Below are positions 43,501 through 54,391 of a stretch of 64,000 nucleotides of DNA, in pieces (within the stretch, counting starts at the first letter, position 1; the number at the start of each line of letters is the position of its first letter). Both the position numbers and the translations under genes were made by a program. The notes under the pieces are model-generated. The model saw only the letters and a program-made list of their open reading frames with translations. It searched no databases and was not told the origin of the DNA. This DNA is from Haematococcus lacustris (taxonomy: Eukaryota; Chlorophyta; Chlorophyceae; Chlamydomonadales; Haematococcaceae), in assembly GCA_030144725.1 (NCBI GenBank), contig JASKMD010000001.1, forward strand, positions 2,747,783 through 2,811,782, given 5' to 3'.

Positions 43501-46145
43501 GGGTCTGACTCGGAGATCATGATGGTGCTGAGGCCTGTGACTGAGCCGCTGCATAGAGGTGGTGGGGCAGGGCCGGGGAGGGGCTCGCTGCATGTGACAC
43601 TGCTGGCAGCTGGCCCTTGGCGCTCTACCCCTGCCGCTGCACCCCCTGCGGCTGTGACCCCTGCCCCTGCTGCCGTCCCTGCCCCTGCCCCTGCCCCTGC
43701 TGCCGCCCCTACTCCTGACCCTGCTGCTGCCCCTGCCCCTGCCCCTGCCCCTGCTGCAACCCCGGCTGCTCCTGCCCCTGCGCTTCCAGCCCCTGCCCCT
43801 GCAGTGCCAGCCACTGCAGTGAGGGTGGGGTGATGTGCAGGAGGCTCCGAGAGGTGTGTTCCTGAAGGGCGGCTGTGAGCTGAGGCAGCAGCAGGGGCGG
43901 GGCTGCTGGCCACCACTGGGTGCTGGGCGGGGCTGGAGTGCCTTGCAGGTGTCAGTGGTTTCAGGCCTACTAGGCTGCAGTTGAACCGGAACTTCACACC
44001 CCTGGCCAGGCAGGCTTGTACCAGCTTGTCGCGCACCTGCAGCCATGCAGCCATGCAGCCATGCAGCCATGCAGCCATACAGCCATGCAGCCATACAGCC
44101 ATACAGCCATACAGCCATACATTATAATGTCAGGGTTGTCAAGATAGCTGTGGTTGCTCTACATTTCCCCATACTAGCATGAAGCGCCCATTCGCCCATG
44201 CATGCACCCATGCATTCATGAGGGTCTAGACACACACCTCCTTGGAGGAGTTCGATGTGGGAAACAGCTTTGCTGTAGCTTCTTCCTCAGACAAGGCCAG
44301 CCCCACGCCTAACTGTCTGTCCTCCAGCCTGACATGGCACAGGTCACACCTCACATCTCACGAGTCATCTCACGAGTCACACACCATGTGCTTTGGGGTT
44401 ATATGTCATAGAACAAAGGGACCAGCATGTATTCTAACAATCATCTTTGAAACATTGTTAGCCATGCAAGGATAACTGCCACTGACATGCATTGGTGAAA
44501 ATTTCCTAGCATGCATGCTTTTGATTCTTGCATGTGTGCATGTGCGCTCACCATTCGCGACATGCAGCCAATGACCAGGAAGCGAAGACGGCCCGCACAG
44601 CATGAGGCGGGCTCTCACTGAAGAAGTCAGCTTGAGTGTCCACCTTCAGCGGCAGTACGTTACTGCAGCAATGCTCCAGAGATGCAGGTGCCCAATGCAT
44701 GGCCAGCAGTGGGGGCAAACACCTTAAGCACAGAGCAGATCTCCTGAGGGTGGGGTGGAGTGAGGGGTGAGGGGTGAGGGTGGGTCGGGTAAGGGGTGGA
44801 GTGAGGGGTGAAGGGTGAGGGGTGAGGGGTGGTTGGGTAAGGGGTGGTCGGGTGAGGGGTGGAGTGAGGGGTGGAGTGAGGGGTGGAGTGAGGGGTGGAG
44901 TGAAGGGTACTGTAGAACGAACAGGCCTCACCATCTGGAGCCCCCACTCATCAGAATCTTCTTGCCCGCCTCAGGGGTCCGCTCCAACACCGTGACCTGC
45001 AGCCAGTGGGCCACAGCTTGGGGCACAGCCGACTCCATGGCTGTGCCCATGGCTGCGCCTGAGCCCAAGCCTGAGTCTCCTCCACACAAACTAGCCAGGG
45101 GGCATGGCTGGGAGCCAGAGCCATAGCTGGAGACACCCACCCACCCACCCTCCCACCCTCCCACCCCTTCTGTGTAGAGGAGGCTGAGGCTCGGGCTCCA
45201 CCCTCCTCTGCTTGCACACAGTCTAGGCCCTCTGCAGACACCCTCTGCCTCTGCAGACACCCTCTGCCCGAGCCTGATCCTCCTCTACACAGCCAAGCCA
45301 GGGGAGCATAGCTTGGAGCCAGAGGCTGGGGCTGGGGCCCGGGCTTAGCCTCTGCAGGGCTGCAGGCTGCAGGTTGCAGGCTTGCACACAGTCTAGACCC
45401 GCTGCTGACACCCTGAGCCTCCTGCACGCCTGCACTGCTGCGTTGCTGCACCCAGCCCAACCTGAACCTTGAACCCTGGCCCATGCACCAGCTTGAGCCT
45501 CTCCTACATGCAGCCTCTGCCCTCTCTGCACGCCTGCCCTCATGCCTGCCCACACAGCCTCAGCCTGGGCCTGGGCATTGAGAGACTGCATGAGTGGAGG
45601 GCGGAATATGCTGGGGTCCGGTGAAAAGCCACGATAGAAGTATGCTGGGGGCGAAAGGTCACTGTATACAAACCGGACATGCAGTAGGCATTGATGCCTG
45701 TGCCCACACAATCGAAACCCCGTATGCAAGCCACCCATAGGCACCCTGCACGGGTGCATGCCACCCTCTGCCAGCCTTTCTGACGATACACCCTCACCTG
45801 AGCCCCAGACTCTGCAGCAAAGAATGCCGCGGTCAAACCGGCCGCGCCTCCTCCCACAATGATGACGCTCGGTGGTTCCTTGTGGTTTGAAGCACCTTGC
45901 TCCTCGCTCCTTGTGCGCTTGGCGCCCAGTGCGCCCGCCGTCACCGCGTGCCGCAGCGCTGGTCGACATAGTCGTTTGCTTGCTATGGGTTCCACCGCGG
46001 TGCGATTGCAGCAGCGCCAACGCGACAAATTGCTGCCACCGTCCGCGACGAGCATGTTCGACCTAGCATTCGTATTGCTTGATTTGTGTTGCCATTGCTG
46101 TACGCATCGGCGCCCGCATCGACGAGCGCCAAGGGAAGGGGACAT
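36661..46145 (-). CDS. HI0933/BaiN-like FAD-dependent oxidoreductase, 14 exons
   Basis: Exons: 45798-46145, 44932-44996, 44552-44662, 44238-44328, 43134-44036, 42278-42370, 39893-39950, 39369-39471, 38985-39108, 38545-38642, 37863-37932, 37557-37646, 37069-37160, 36661-36691. They sum to 2277 bases, 758 residues plus TGA. The first 90 residues are Arg-rich, like an organelle transit peptide. PSVIIVGGGAAGLTAAFFAA (FAD dinucleotide fold) follows. Next are KKILMSGGSRCN, LFPTSNSSKEVRDKL, MATGGLSFPAVGTD, GMLFTHRGFSGPAVLD, AEVTGGGIPLTEV, and the second FAD motif FLAGEVLDVFGRIGGFNFYW with WVTGRLAGLGAA at the end. Bacterial and plant relatives are roughly 400-500 residues. The excess is mostly in exon 5, where about 200 Gly/Ala/Ser/Pro-rich residues interrupt the fold after NCSLVGL. 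Substrate unknown. Confidence 0.9.
37192..37413. repeat. GGGGT pentanucleotide array, about 44 units
   Basis: Uninterrupted TGGGG repeats in the intron after exon 12 of the flavoprotein gene. They begin about 35 bases from the splice acceptor of exon 13 on the complementary strand. Confidence 0.95.
38236..38475. repeat. CCCCTG hexanucleotide array, about 40 units
   Basis: Nearly perfect CCCCTG repeats in the intron between exons 10 and 11 of the flavoprotein gene, with a few CCCCCG variants at the right end. Confidence 0.95.
38725..38870. repeat. AACCAGGCCAGGC-type tandem repeat
   Basis: About 14 ten-to-eleven-base units (CAGGCCAGGCAAAC/CAGGCCAGGCAACC) in the intron next to exon 10. Confidence 0.85.
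39117..39300. repeat. GGGCAGGCA tandem repeat
   Basis: About 18 GGGCAGGCA-like units in the intron next to exon 9 of the flavoprotein gene. Confidence 0.85.
40033..42264. repeat. 2.2-kb CCCCTG/CCGCTG hexanucleotide array with higher-order pattern
   Basis: About 370 hexamers. Blocks of four to many CCCCTG units alternate with runs of usually one to four CCGCTG units, most often three. The right 400 bases are almost pure CCCCTG. The array lies inside the intron between exons 6 and 7 of the flavoprotein gene. Because the unit is a multiple of three and has no stop codon, several frames on both strands stay open for 770-880 codons. These are not genes. Confidence 0.97.
44040..44120. repeat. CAGCCATGCAGCCATAC 9-bp repeat
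   Basis: Nine units of CAGCCATGC/CAGCCATAC in the intron between exons 4 and 5 of the flavoprotein gene. Confidence 0.85.
44748..44908. repeat. GGGGTGGAGTGA-type minisatellite
   Basis: Twelve-base GAGGGGTGGAGT units and variants in the intron between exons 2 and 3 of the flavoprotein gene. Confidence 0.8.
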
Positions 46146-47147
46146 GGATCGGACATGCTCAACCGAAATATTGAACTCGTTACGACTTTGTTTGCAGACA
46201 TGCCCCCATCGCGAGGCAGGGCTCGCTTGTGAGCTATGGAGTCCACCAGCTTTACCAGGCGTTGCGTCTCGCCTGCACAGCTGGAGGGCTAGAGGGCAGC
46301 CCTAGCCCCCGCGTTAAATAAACCACAGCAGCTTGGGCTTGCCACCTTTACATACTCGTGTTCGCTGGTCTTGAAGCCATGAAAGGATGACCAGCTGTGT
46401 GATAGTCAGTCGGCCCCCTGGCTGCTGCAAGGCGCTCGCCATTCAACATCTAATTCATGCGTCTCGCTCTGCCGTGTACATGGCAGCCCTCATGCTCTTA
46501 GCTAGAGGCTCCATGTGACGCTGGATGGAGAACAGTGAGGCAGAACAAGAGGCAGCAACGCAATGCATTAAGTGGGGACAACGACCCCGAATGACGCCCA
46601 TAAAGTGCCCCCAAAGCAAACACCCCTGAGTCGTCGGCCAACGCACACCACTCTCTCTGGCTTGCTGCAGTAGGGAGCACCGGTGGAGAGGACAGCAGGC
46701 CCTGTTCAGCTGACCCCAGTGAAAACCATTGTGAGGCATGCTCATGGGAAGCTCAAGGGAAGGTTGGTGCGAGCTCACGGGTTAGCTCACAGCTCACATC
46801 ACCACCTCGGCCAGCACCACCACCAGCTCCAGCCCCTGGGTCAGGCTCCTGGGTCAGGCACCTGGGTCAGGCTCCTGGCCTGCCAGTCAAGGAGGTCCTC
46901 ATCATCATGACAGCCATTGTGGCCTCCAGTGATGACCCCTAGTTCTCACTGCAGCAATGACCGTACGTAAACCAAGGACCCCAGTGTTTGCTGCAGCAAA
47001 CCTCCGTTCGTTGCTGAATGCTGGCTTTTGACTGCTGGTGGGTGTGGTGTGGTGTGGCGTCTTATACAGCTTGACAAGGACTCTGCAGCTTGGGCTGTTG
47101 GAAACACTTAAGAGCAGCTTGGTGGTCATGTCCCGCAGCTTGGCCCT
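46146..47147. other. Between flavoprotein start and LLPG-repeat gene end, no supported gene
   Basis: Contains the presumed flavoprotein promoter. A minus-strand frame at 46455-46778 ends RHMEPLAKSMRAAMYTAERD and another frame contains ADDSGVFALG. Neither could be joined into a gene. CTCCTGGGTCAGG short repeats at 46830-46880. Confidence 0.4.
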
Positions 47148-49028
47148 TCACCCCCAGGGGTTGGGCAGCTGGTCATAGGGAAGCAGGGCTCTGCCCTTCA
47201 CCAAGCTGACGACACGCTCCGGCTCCACACGCAGCAGCACCACGGGATCGACTCCTGGCAGCAGCAAACGGCAGTCCTGCAGCAACAGCCATCCACGGCA
47301 ACTATATTCACCGCGTTTTATAGAACCAACTCCCTTCCACTACTTGGACTACTTTTCTCCAGCCCTTTCTCAAGTCCCCCACACACCACCACCATCTGCT
47401 ACCAGCCCCCTCCCACCACCACCACCACCACCTGCACGCCCCCTCCCACCACCACCACCACCTGTTGCCAGCCCTTCCCACCACCATCACCACCACCTGC
47501 TGCCTCCCTCGCACCTCCAGCGCCCTCTCCAAGCAGTCAGTGTCCAGCACCAGGGGGTAGTCAGTTACGAATGCATCCACATTCATGCCGGGCAGCAGCT
47601 GACGCAGCCTCAATGCTGCCTGCTCCACCTCCGCCATGTCATCGTCGAGCAGCAGGCTCATGCGGTTGTTCACCATGCGTGAGCAGTCTGCCTGAAGAGT
47701 ATTCGAGCAGGCAGGGTGGCTTGGCTGGATAGCAGTTGATGCACCAACAGCAGACTCTGCCGCAACTCTGCCTTGCCTGTCTCTATTTGCACTGCCGCCC
47801 TCCGTGCTGCTGCCCCCTGCATTGCTGCCCAGCAACGCTGCCCCTGCCCCTGCTGCTGCTGCTGCCACTGCTCCTGCTGCCATCACCACTGCGGCTGATG
47901 CTGCTCCTGCTCTACTGCCAGGTGGCCTGTGGGCCGCGTGCTGCTCACCCCTGGGAACGCCGCCTTCAACCGCATCAACCTCCCCGCAATGATGTTCAAC
48001 TGGGCTGCGGCCCTGGCTACCAGCTTTGCAGGCGCCCTCAGCAGCCTTGGCACCAGCCCTGGCAGCAGCACAGCCAGCTGTTGCAGCCTCCACTCCATCT
48101 CCTCATCACTCACGCCCAGCTCGTCACTGGCCACACGCTAAGTGAGGGGCAGGTGGCAGGGGGAGGGTCAGCAGGTGGACAGCTCATGACAGGGGCAAGT
48201 TAAGGCACACGGACAGCCAGTTGGGAGGGCAGGTGAGGGGCAGGTGACGGGGCAGGTCGAGGGGTAGGTGGAGGGCAGGTGAAGGGGTACTAGGTATGGC
48301 CAGGGGCAGGTGGCAAGCTCATATGAGTTGCTTGTTGTCTAGCTGCCCTCTGATGACACACTTCCACCACCTTGGATTATTGTGCAAACCCAGGCATGCA
48401 AAATGAAGCAGTCGCATAAGTCAAAAGGAGGGGTGTCTGAGCAGGCATGGCTTGACAGCATCAAGTCGCTACTTGCAGAATGGGGCTGTGCCTGTTGCTG
48501 GTACTGCACCCTGTTGCTTGCTGTTGGTGGCGCAGCTGCACCCCTGCTGCTTCCTGCTGGTGATGTAGGTGCGCATCTGCTTCTGCTGGTGACCCTACTG
48601 CCCCGCTGCTCTTGTTGCTTTTGCTGCAGCGCAGCGTGCTTGTGCGCGCCTGACCTTGATAAGCTGGACCTTGAAGTCATCATGCCATATGAGCTTGCTG
48701 CGAGAAGGGAGCACACCATGCACACCATCAGGGAGCTGAGTGAGTAGTGGCTGCCATTGACTTGCCTGTCACTCGTCTGAGTGGTGATGTTGGAAGTGGT
48801 GATGGAAGTCAAGAATCCGGGGGTAGGCTCGGCCTCGTCAGCCTCGTTCACTAAAGGACCAAACACGCTCTCTATGGTTGCCTTCTTGCGACCCGCGTGC
48901 AGGTAAACATCCCCTGCTGCTGCGTTGGGCCCAGCACTCCCGGCTCCGGCCCTGACGCCACCGCAATGCTGGAGTAAACGAGTGGGTTGCACGACTTGTG
49001 CCTTGTTTTGTGCTTTTGTACTTAACAT
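47148..49028 (-). CDS. Small LLPG-repeat protein (mTERF-like helical repeats?)
   Basis: Five exons on the minus strand: 48766-49028, 48655-48697, 47949-48137, 47515-47691, 47148-47276. They sum to 801 bases, 266 residues plus TGA. The N-terminal exon includes GRKKATIESVFGPLVNEADE. The second exon, SKLIWHDDFKVQLIK, is joined through a GC-AG intron (CAG/GCAAGT). The remaining exons share a pattern: LQQLAVLLPGLVPRLLRAP, LRLRQLLPGMNVDAFVTDYP and CRLLLPGVDPVVLLRVEP. Each is a helix pair with LLPG and a Pro after about ten residues. mTERF proteins (organelle nucleic-acid binding) have a similar P-x-L rhythm, but the match is weak. No transit peptide is certain. Confidence 0.55.
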
Positions 49029-49742
49029 CTGGGCCTATTCGCGGATTCGCGGCCTCTTATATTTCACGAAACTGCCTCGTGCAGTCAATCACGGCTGCTG
49101 ATGTAGTTGTTGTAGTAGCAGCTGTGTGTCACGCTTCCCACCTCACCTCGCCCTCGATGCTGTGTGTGAAATGTTGCGTGTCACCATGTGCTAGGCAATC
49201 CGTGGATAAGACACAACCTGATATTTCTCGGAGCCCTAGCCCCCGGCCTGCCCAGCCACCCACTCACCCGCCCCACCCCCACTGGTGTGCCCCTATACCT
49301 TCCTGAAGAAACACTCCAATGCCCAACTCTGGCAGGTTGGGCAGGGTCCTGGTCAGGCGACCCCAACTATGAAAAAATGACAGGAAATGATAGGAAACCG
49401 ACCCCTGGTAATCAAATCGGCGCCGCGTCTCAGCCACGTGGTTTCTATTTATGTTTCGCACATCCCTGGATAGAAAACTCTGTCAGCTATGCGGTGCAGC
49501 TTGTAACATTAATTGTTGTGCAGTGTGCCGAGTGCTATGGCGGCTCAAATCTTGACATTCACATTCATGCCAATTTTGATCATGCGGGCCTCGCCGCGAC
49601 CGACCGCCGCGACCGACGTGGCCCAGTAGCCGCTGCAAACAGTCAGGGACAGTCGTCGCAGTCAAAACGATTCACATGGCACGCTAAACCGATGTAACGA
49701 CGCCCCTCCACCCATGCTCGGAAGTATACAAGGCTGCTGCAT
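49029..49742. other. Intergenic, no supported gene
   Basis: Includes the presumed promoter of the LLPG-repeat gene. A 169-codon plus-strand frame (49188-49697) has no recognisable feature. Confidence 0.4.
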
Positions 49743-50405
49743 TGCTTGACCGCTACGTGAGTAGTACCTACTACCTGGCCACTCGGTAAGGCCACTCAAG
49801 GTGTGTAGGACATTGCTACGTTACCTTGCTCGACATGTTGCCCGATCCCTCCCGCCCGCCCTCCGCTTGCGTGTCGAGCTTGTGTCCAGCTCCGCCCTGA
49901 CCCCCTGCTGCTCAGCTGGAGGGGTGGGCAGTCCAGGGGCAGCACCAACACCAGCTGCCTGCTGCTGCCGGGGGGGTGCAGCAGGAGGGGTGGGCAGGTC
50001 AGGGGCAGCACCAACACCAGCTGCCTGCTGCTGCCGGGGGGGTGCAGCAGGAGGGGTGGGCAGGTCAGGGGCAGCACCAACACCAGCTGCCTGCTGCTGC
50101 CGGGGGGGTGCAGCAGGAGGGGTGGGCAGGTCAGGGGCAGCACCAGCACCAGCTGCCTGCTGCTGCCAGGGGGGTGCAGCAGGAGGGGTGGGCAGGTCAG
50201 GGGCAGCACCAACACCAGCTGCCTGCTGCTGCCGGGGGGGTGCAGCACGAGGGGGGGGCAGGTCAAGGGCAGTGTGCTGATCGCAATAATGGCTCAAACT
50301 TTGGCGTTGAACACACGAGGCTGGAGCGATGCTTGACCCCTTCGTCAGTAGTACCTATTGTAGCTATTGCACCTATTGTACCTGGCCACTCCGTGAGGCC
50401 CCAAG
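49743..50405. repeat. 66-bp minisatellite flanked by diverged direct repeats
   Basis: Five to six units of 66 bases (49925-50275), each with GCAGCACCAACACCAGCTGC and a GGGGGGGTGCAGCA piece. They are framed by a diverged direct repeat (49743-49800 and about 50330-50405, sharing AGTAGTACCTA and CCTGGCCACTC). As 66 is a multiple of three, frames stay open on both strands. No coding evidence otherwise. Confidence 0.75.
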
Positions 50406-50409
50406 GTGG

Positions 50410-50941
50410 CCCCGCCCCGCCCCGCCCCGCCCCGCCCCGCCCCCGCCCCGCCCCGCCCCGCCCCGCCCCGCCCCGCCCCGCCCCGCCCCGCCCCGCCCCG
50501 CCCCGCCCCGCCCCGCCCCGCCCCGCCCCGCCCCGCCCCGCCCCGCCCCGCCCCGCCCCGCCCCGCCCCGCCCCGCCCCGCCCCGCCCCGCCCCGCCCCG
50601 CCCCGCCCCGCCCCGCCCCGCCCCGCCCCGCCCCGCCCCGCCCCGCCCCGCCCCGCCCCGCCCCGCCCCGCCCCGCCCCGCCCCGCCCCGCCCCGCCCCG
50701 CCCCGCCCCGCCCCGCCCCGCCCCGCCCCGCCCCGCCCCGCCCCGCCCCGCCCCGCCCCGCCCCGCCCCGCCCCGCCCCGCCCCGCCCCGCCCCGCCCCG
50801 CCCCGCCCCGCCCCGCCCCGCCCCGCCCCGCCCCGCCCCGCCCCGCCCCGCCCCGCCCCGCCCCGCCCCGCCCCGCCCCGCCCCGCCCCGCCCCGCCCCG
50901 CCCCGCCCCGCCCCGCCCCGCCCCGCCCCGCCCCGCCCCGC
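50410..50941. repeat. CCCCG pentanucleotide array, about 106 units
   Basis: Almost perfect CCCCG repeats with one insertion near the left end. One strand is pure C-plus-G in C4 runs, the other in G4 runs. Confidence 0.97.
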
Positions 50942-51280
50942 ATTTACCATATGTTCTATGCCTCGTGTACTTGCAGACCACACGCAGTTGTGGGCCCACA
51001 GTTGTGATCTCGCCGGGCTGGGGTAGGGGGGTAGGGGGTAGCCGGGGTAGGATGGCAGTGAGGGGGCTGGGAGGGGTTGGGAGGGGGTTGGGAGGGCGGG
51101 GCTGGGATTGGGAGGGGGTTAGAGGAGGTAGGAAGGCTATGCTGGGCTGCGGAGGGGATGAGGCTGCAAGGAAAAGCGAAGGGGTGCGAGGGGTGCGAGG
51201 GGGCAGGATCCGGGCGGTTGGAGTAGGCTAGACATTCCTGCAAGGCAAAGTCGGGTCACGCCAATGTCATTTTCAGCAGG
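50942..51280. other. G-rich intergenic stretch
   Basis: GGGGTTGGGAGG tracts; nothing coding recognised. Confidence 0.4.
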
Positions 51281-51289
51281 CCTGGTGGT

Positions 51290-51480
51290 GTACCTGCCCT
51301 GCTGGAGCACCTTGTCCTCAGGCCTGGACCGCTCACACCATCGGTGGCCACTCGCTGCTGCGGAACTCATCCACTAGCATCACCTTACCCGTAGCTGGTC
51401 GGTCACGACCCTTAGGCTGCTCCCACCACCTTACAACAGGCCTGCAGCACTGCCTTGTCCTCTTTGGCCTGCCGTGTCCT
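51290..51480 (-). pseudogene. Fanzor RuvC-II relic, minus strand
   Basis: The minus strand reads EDKAVLQACCKVVG and, after frame breaks, KVMLVDEFRSSE. These are equivalent to ADAVLRACRKVV and VVLVDEHRTT of the gene at 3982-7238. The RuvC-II Glu is still present. No other domains nearby on this strand. Confidence 0.55.
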
Positions 51481-51639
51481 TGTCAATGCCAGGGTTGCCA
51501 AGGAAACCACATTTGCTCCATGGCCAGGACCTCAGCCTCCTGCTGGAACTGTGTGAATATGGCAGGGAGGGAGGGGCTGCACCAGGAGCTGATAACTGCC
51601 CTGCTATGCGCCATGTCCTTCATTCGGTCCTTCCCTAGA

Positions 51640-51960
51640 TGTCATGCGCATTGTATGTGTTGTGCCCCATGCAGCTGGCATTGGCAGCGGGGTGGGTGGG
51701 GGGTTGAAGCTGTGCTGCAGGCCTGGTGCAAGGTGGTGGAGAGGCCCAACAGCGGCAAGCCAACAATCAGGCAGCCTAGCAAGGTGGCGCAGCAGCCGGG
51801 CCAGCTCGGCTGTGAACAGCACCCAGCACTGTGAGAAGCGGCTGAACCGCAGCAAGCCCATCAGGCCTGCAGGCTGGGAGCCCCCAGCAGTGCAGGTGCA
51901 GGACCGCTTGTTGCGCTGAACCTGGAGCCAGCGGTCTGAGGCGCCTCCAGCAGCCTGGGA
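51640..51960 (+). pseudogene. Fanzor relic, plus strand
   Basis: The plus strand reads VVPHAAGIGSGVGGG, VEAVLQAWCKVVERP and, in another frame, ASSAVNSTQHCEKRL and RPAGWEPPAVQVQDR. This matches the RuvC-II neighbourhood of the full Fanzor gene but with the DExR segment deleted and frameshifts. It lies opposite in orientation to the relic at 51290-51480. Confidence 0.6.
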
Positions 51961-53157
51961 AGGTTTAGGCTCAGGCCCTAGGTAGCTGTGCTAGTGCTAG
52001 GTGTACACCTTTTGAGGTGCACGCTTCCCACACTGCGTGCCCATGATGCACAATCAGGGCCGGGCATGCAGCCAGGCATCAGTCACCAGAACATGCCACA
52101 TGTTTACACATCACACGTCACCAGCCAGGAGATCTAGACCCAACTTGCTCCTCAAACGACACTCGACTGCCTAAACGACAATAGCCCAGTGCTGCAATGC
52201 GTTGATCAAAACTACATCAACACCTCACATGCAACATGTCACTTGACACCTAAGCCCACAAGTGTGTCGAGCCACCCCAATAAGGAGCACCAAGACCAAT
52301 ACAAATGTGCGTAGTCATCAGAATGGAGCATGCCAGGTCAAATGCACACTGCTGCTGCCACTCCCACACAACACAACACCGCGCATGCATGTTGCGGTCC
52401 ACATTGTGTGTTTGTATGCAGCCCTTGGGTGCCCACTCTTGTTCATGAATGCCATGATGTGAGTACACACATGCCATGCCTGTATTCCTGTGATCATGAC
52501 ATGAGGCCCAGGCTGTATGCATGCAACACTACAGCTACTGCCGTGGCATGCCTGCAAGAAAAGATACAGATGAGGCAATGGCAGCAGTACCAGCCGCAGG
52601 CAACTAGAGACCGCCAAACCAAGCCATGTCATCATGCCACAATTTCACAGCACCTGCTTGGCCTCACTCCAAAATCCAGCTACACAAGCAAACCCAGCCA
52701 CACAAGCAAGTGAACCCAGCCATTGGTGAGTGATGGCACGTAGTGTGGTGTTACACAAGGGAGGTGTTGCAGGATGGCCAAGGGCAAAGGCAGTCAGGCC
52801 AGCCAAGCTGGTTGACCTATGCAGCTGAGCACGGCAGCAGAGCAGCAGCGGCAGCCATGCAGCTTCACTAGACAGCTGCCTGGCTTCAGTCTCCATTGAA
52901 TGGCTAGAGGGTGGAAATGCATGCTGACATCCTGCAGTGCCTCATGGATCAAAATGGCAAGGCCACGTCTCTTGACTCCGGTAGGTATAAGAAGGAAAGC
53001 CTCTGGCCTGCTGCATTGCCCTTTGTCTGAATAGTCATTAATAGACTGGCAGCAGGAAAGTGCAGTGGCCGCACGCCATCCTCAAATACCGCCAGCCCCG
53101 CTCCTGTGTTGTCTGCTAGCCAGGGCTGGCAAAACGCTCCCAAGCTGCTTCTCCGTG
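51961..53157. other. Intergenic, no supported gene
   Basis: A+T content is somewhat higher than the surroundings, with many ACATGC-type pieces. I see no coding frame, RNA gene or repeat that I can name. Confidence 0.4.
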
Positions 53158-54391
53158 TCACACTTCCAAAGGCATAGCCTGCCCCAAACGTGAGCCAAAG
53201 TGGAGCTTGGTAACGGTGTGCTTGATGGAACTGAGCAGCTGAGCGTCCCAGTCTTGCATAGTGAGAGGTGGCTGTGGCAGGCTGTGTGGGCTGGGCGTGG
53301 ACGGGGCAGCAGGGAGCAGAGAACCCGGGCTGCTGGGGCTCCCCTCCTTGAGCAGCACCTTGCCAGTGGCCAGTGGCGGGGCAATGGAGGTGATGACGCG
53401 TACTGGGGATGCCATGTATGCTGCCCCCAGTGCCTCCAGTGTAGGCTGCCTCAAAGCAGTGGGTGGCGGCATTGGATGCAGCTGGGCCTGGGTGTGAGCT
53501 GCAGACTTGGCATCAGCGGACAATGTGGACGCTGGCAGGCTGGGCATGGATTGGCTACGAGGCGCAAATGCTACCTCATGGTGGGCCTTGAGCAGGGCGC
53601 AGCAGGCTGGATTACGTTGCACTGCCCGGTTTGGTGTGGGCAGTGCAGACGTCACGTCTGCAGAGTGCTGGCTGGGAGTCATGGGTGTTGCAACCAAGCC
53701 ATGGCTGCACGAGCAAGGGACACACAGAATGAGCAAGGGATCCTCCACTTGAGAAGTGTGCTGTGGCATCAGCTGGGCTGGTACAGACCTTGCATCGAGG
53801 GATCGGAACTTTTTGCGAGTAGCGGGCGAATGTTCCCTTGACCCAACAGTGGCTCGAACCAGAGAGGTTTGGGTTTCACACACTGAGGTTGGCGCTCTGC
53901 AAGAAACATGGTTAGCAAAACTTGTGAATGCCTCTGTTGGCACTTCTTGTACAGCACAAGTGCACGCACCTGTCGGCCCCTTGGTGTAGTGAAGAGGTGA
54001 CCATGACACGGATACGGAATGTGGCTGCCCCATGATGAGACTGATGTAGAATTCCTTCTTCGTAGCATTTGGCTAAACTCTGCGTTTCAGTCACCGCACC
54101 ATGTGCATGAGATGGCACCCGCCTTTCAATCATGCCTGGCCAGCAGAGCGCAACTACAGCCGTACAATGGCCGAGGCCGAACGCAGAAAGCAAGCCTACC
54201 GAAAAGTCCTGCTCGGAATGAAGCGCACGGAGTTTTCCCTCGGTGTCTTGATACTGGAGCCGGACTGCTCCCCACCCAGCCACGGCATGGCGAAGAACTC
54301 GGGCTCGAAAGTCAGGCCAAGAAGCGCTAGACTCAAGTGTCATGTTATGCTGGCTGCCGCTCGCAAGCACGACCCTGAGCTTAACCCTCAT
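53158..54391 (-). CDS. PB1-domain protein without kinase domain
   Basis: Two exons on the minus strand, 53970-54391 and 53158-53896, total 1161 bases, 386 residues plus stop. Residues 2 to about 135 form a PB1-like domain: VKLRVVLASGSQHNMTL at the start, WGAVRLQYQDTEGKLRAL in the middle, and KCYEEGILHQ followed by TFRIRVMVTS at the end. The same end motif (FYEEYLCAL, TFRIRIFLT) closes the PB1 domain of the divergent kinase gene. The rest is Ser/Pro/Ala/Thr-rich and looks disordered, ending LGQAMPLEV. PB1 domains pair with each other through basic and acidic faces, so the neighbour kinase is a natural candidate partner. A further intron in exon 2 cannot be excluded. Confidence 0.65.

Noticed and set aside
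46498..46680. ADDSG motif suggesting an ITPase (HAM1/RdgB) exon
   Set aside because: Only five residues match the family; the next conserved residues are missing and no neighbouring exon could be found.
48382..48747. Plus-strand frame ending MPYELAARREHTMHTIRELSE
   Set aside because: Opposite to a minus-strand gene whose five exons close in frame; the plus frame has a Cys/Leu-rich middle typical of antisense CAG repeats. Kept only as a note because the last 30 residues look plausible.
49188..49697. 169-codon plus-strand frame
   Set aside because: No recognisable motif, no supporting splice or signal; left as intergenic.
50263..51231. 200-340-codon PPRPAPPRPA and GRGGAGRGGA frames
   Set aside because: Generated by the CCCCG array; no codon bias or domain, and frames on both strands are equally open.
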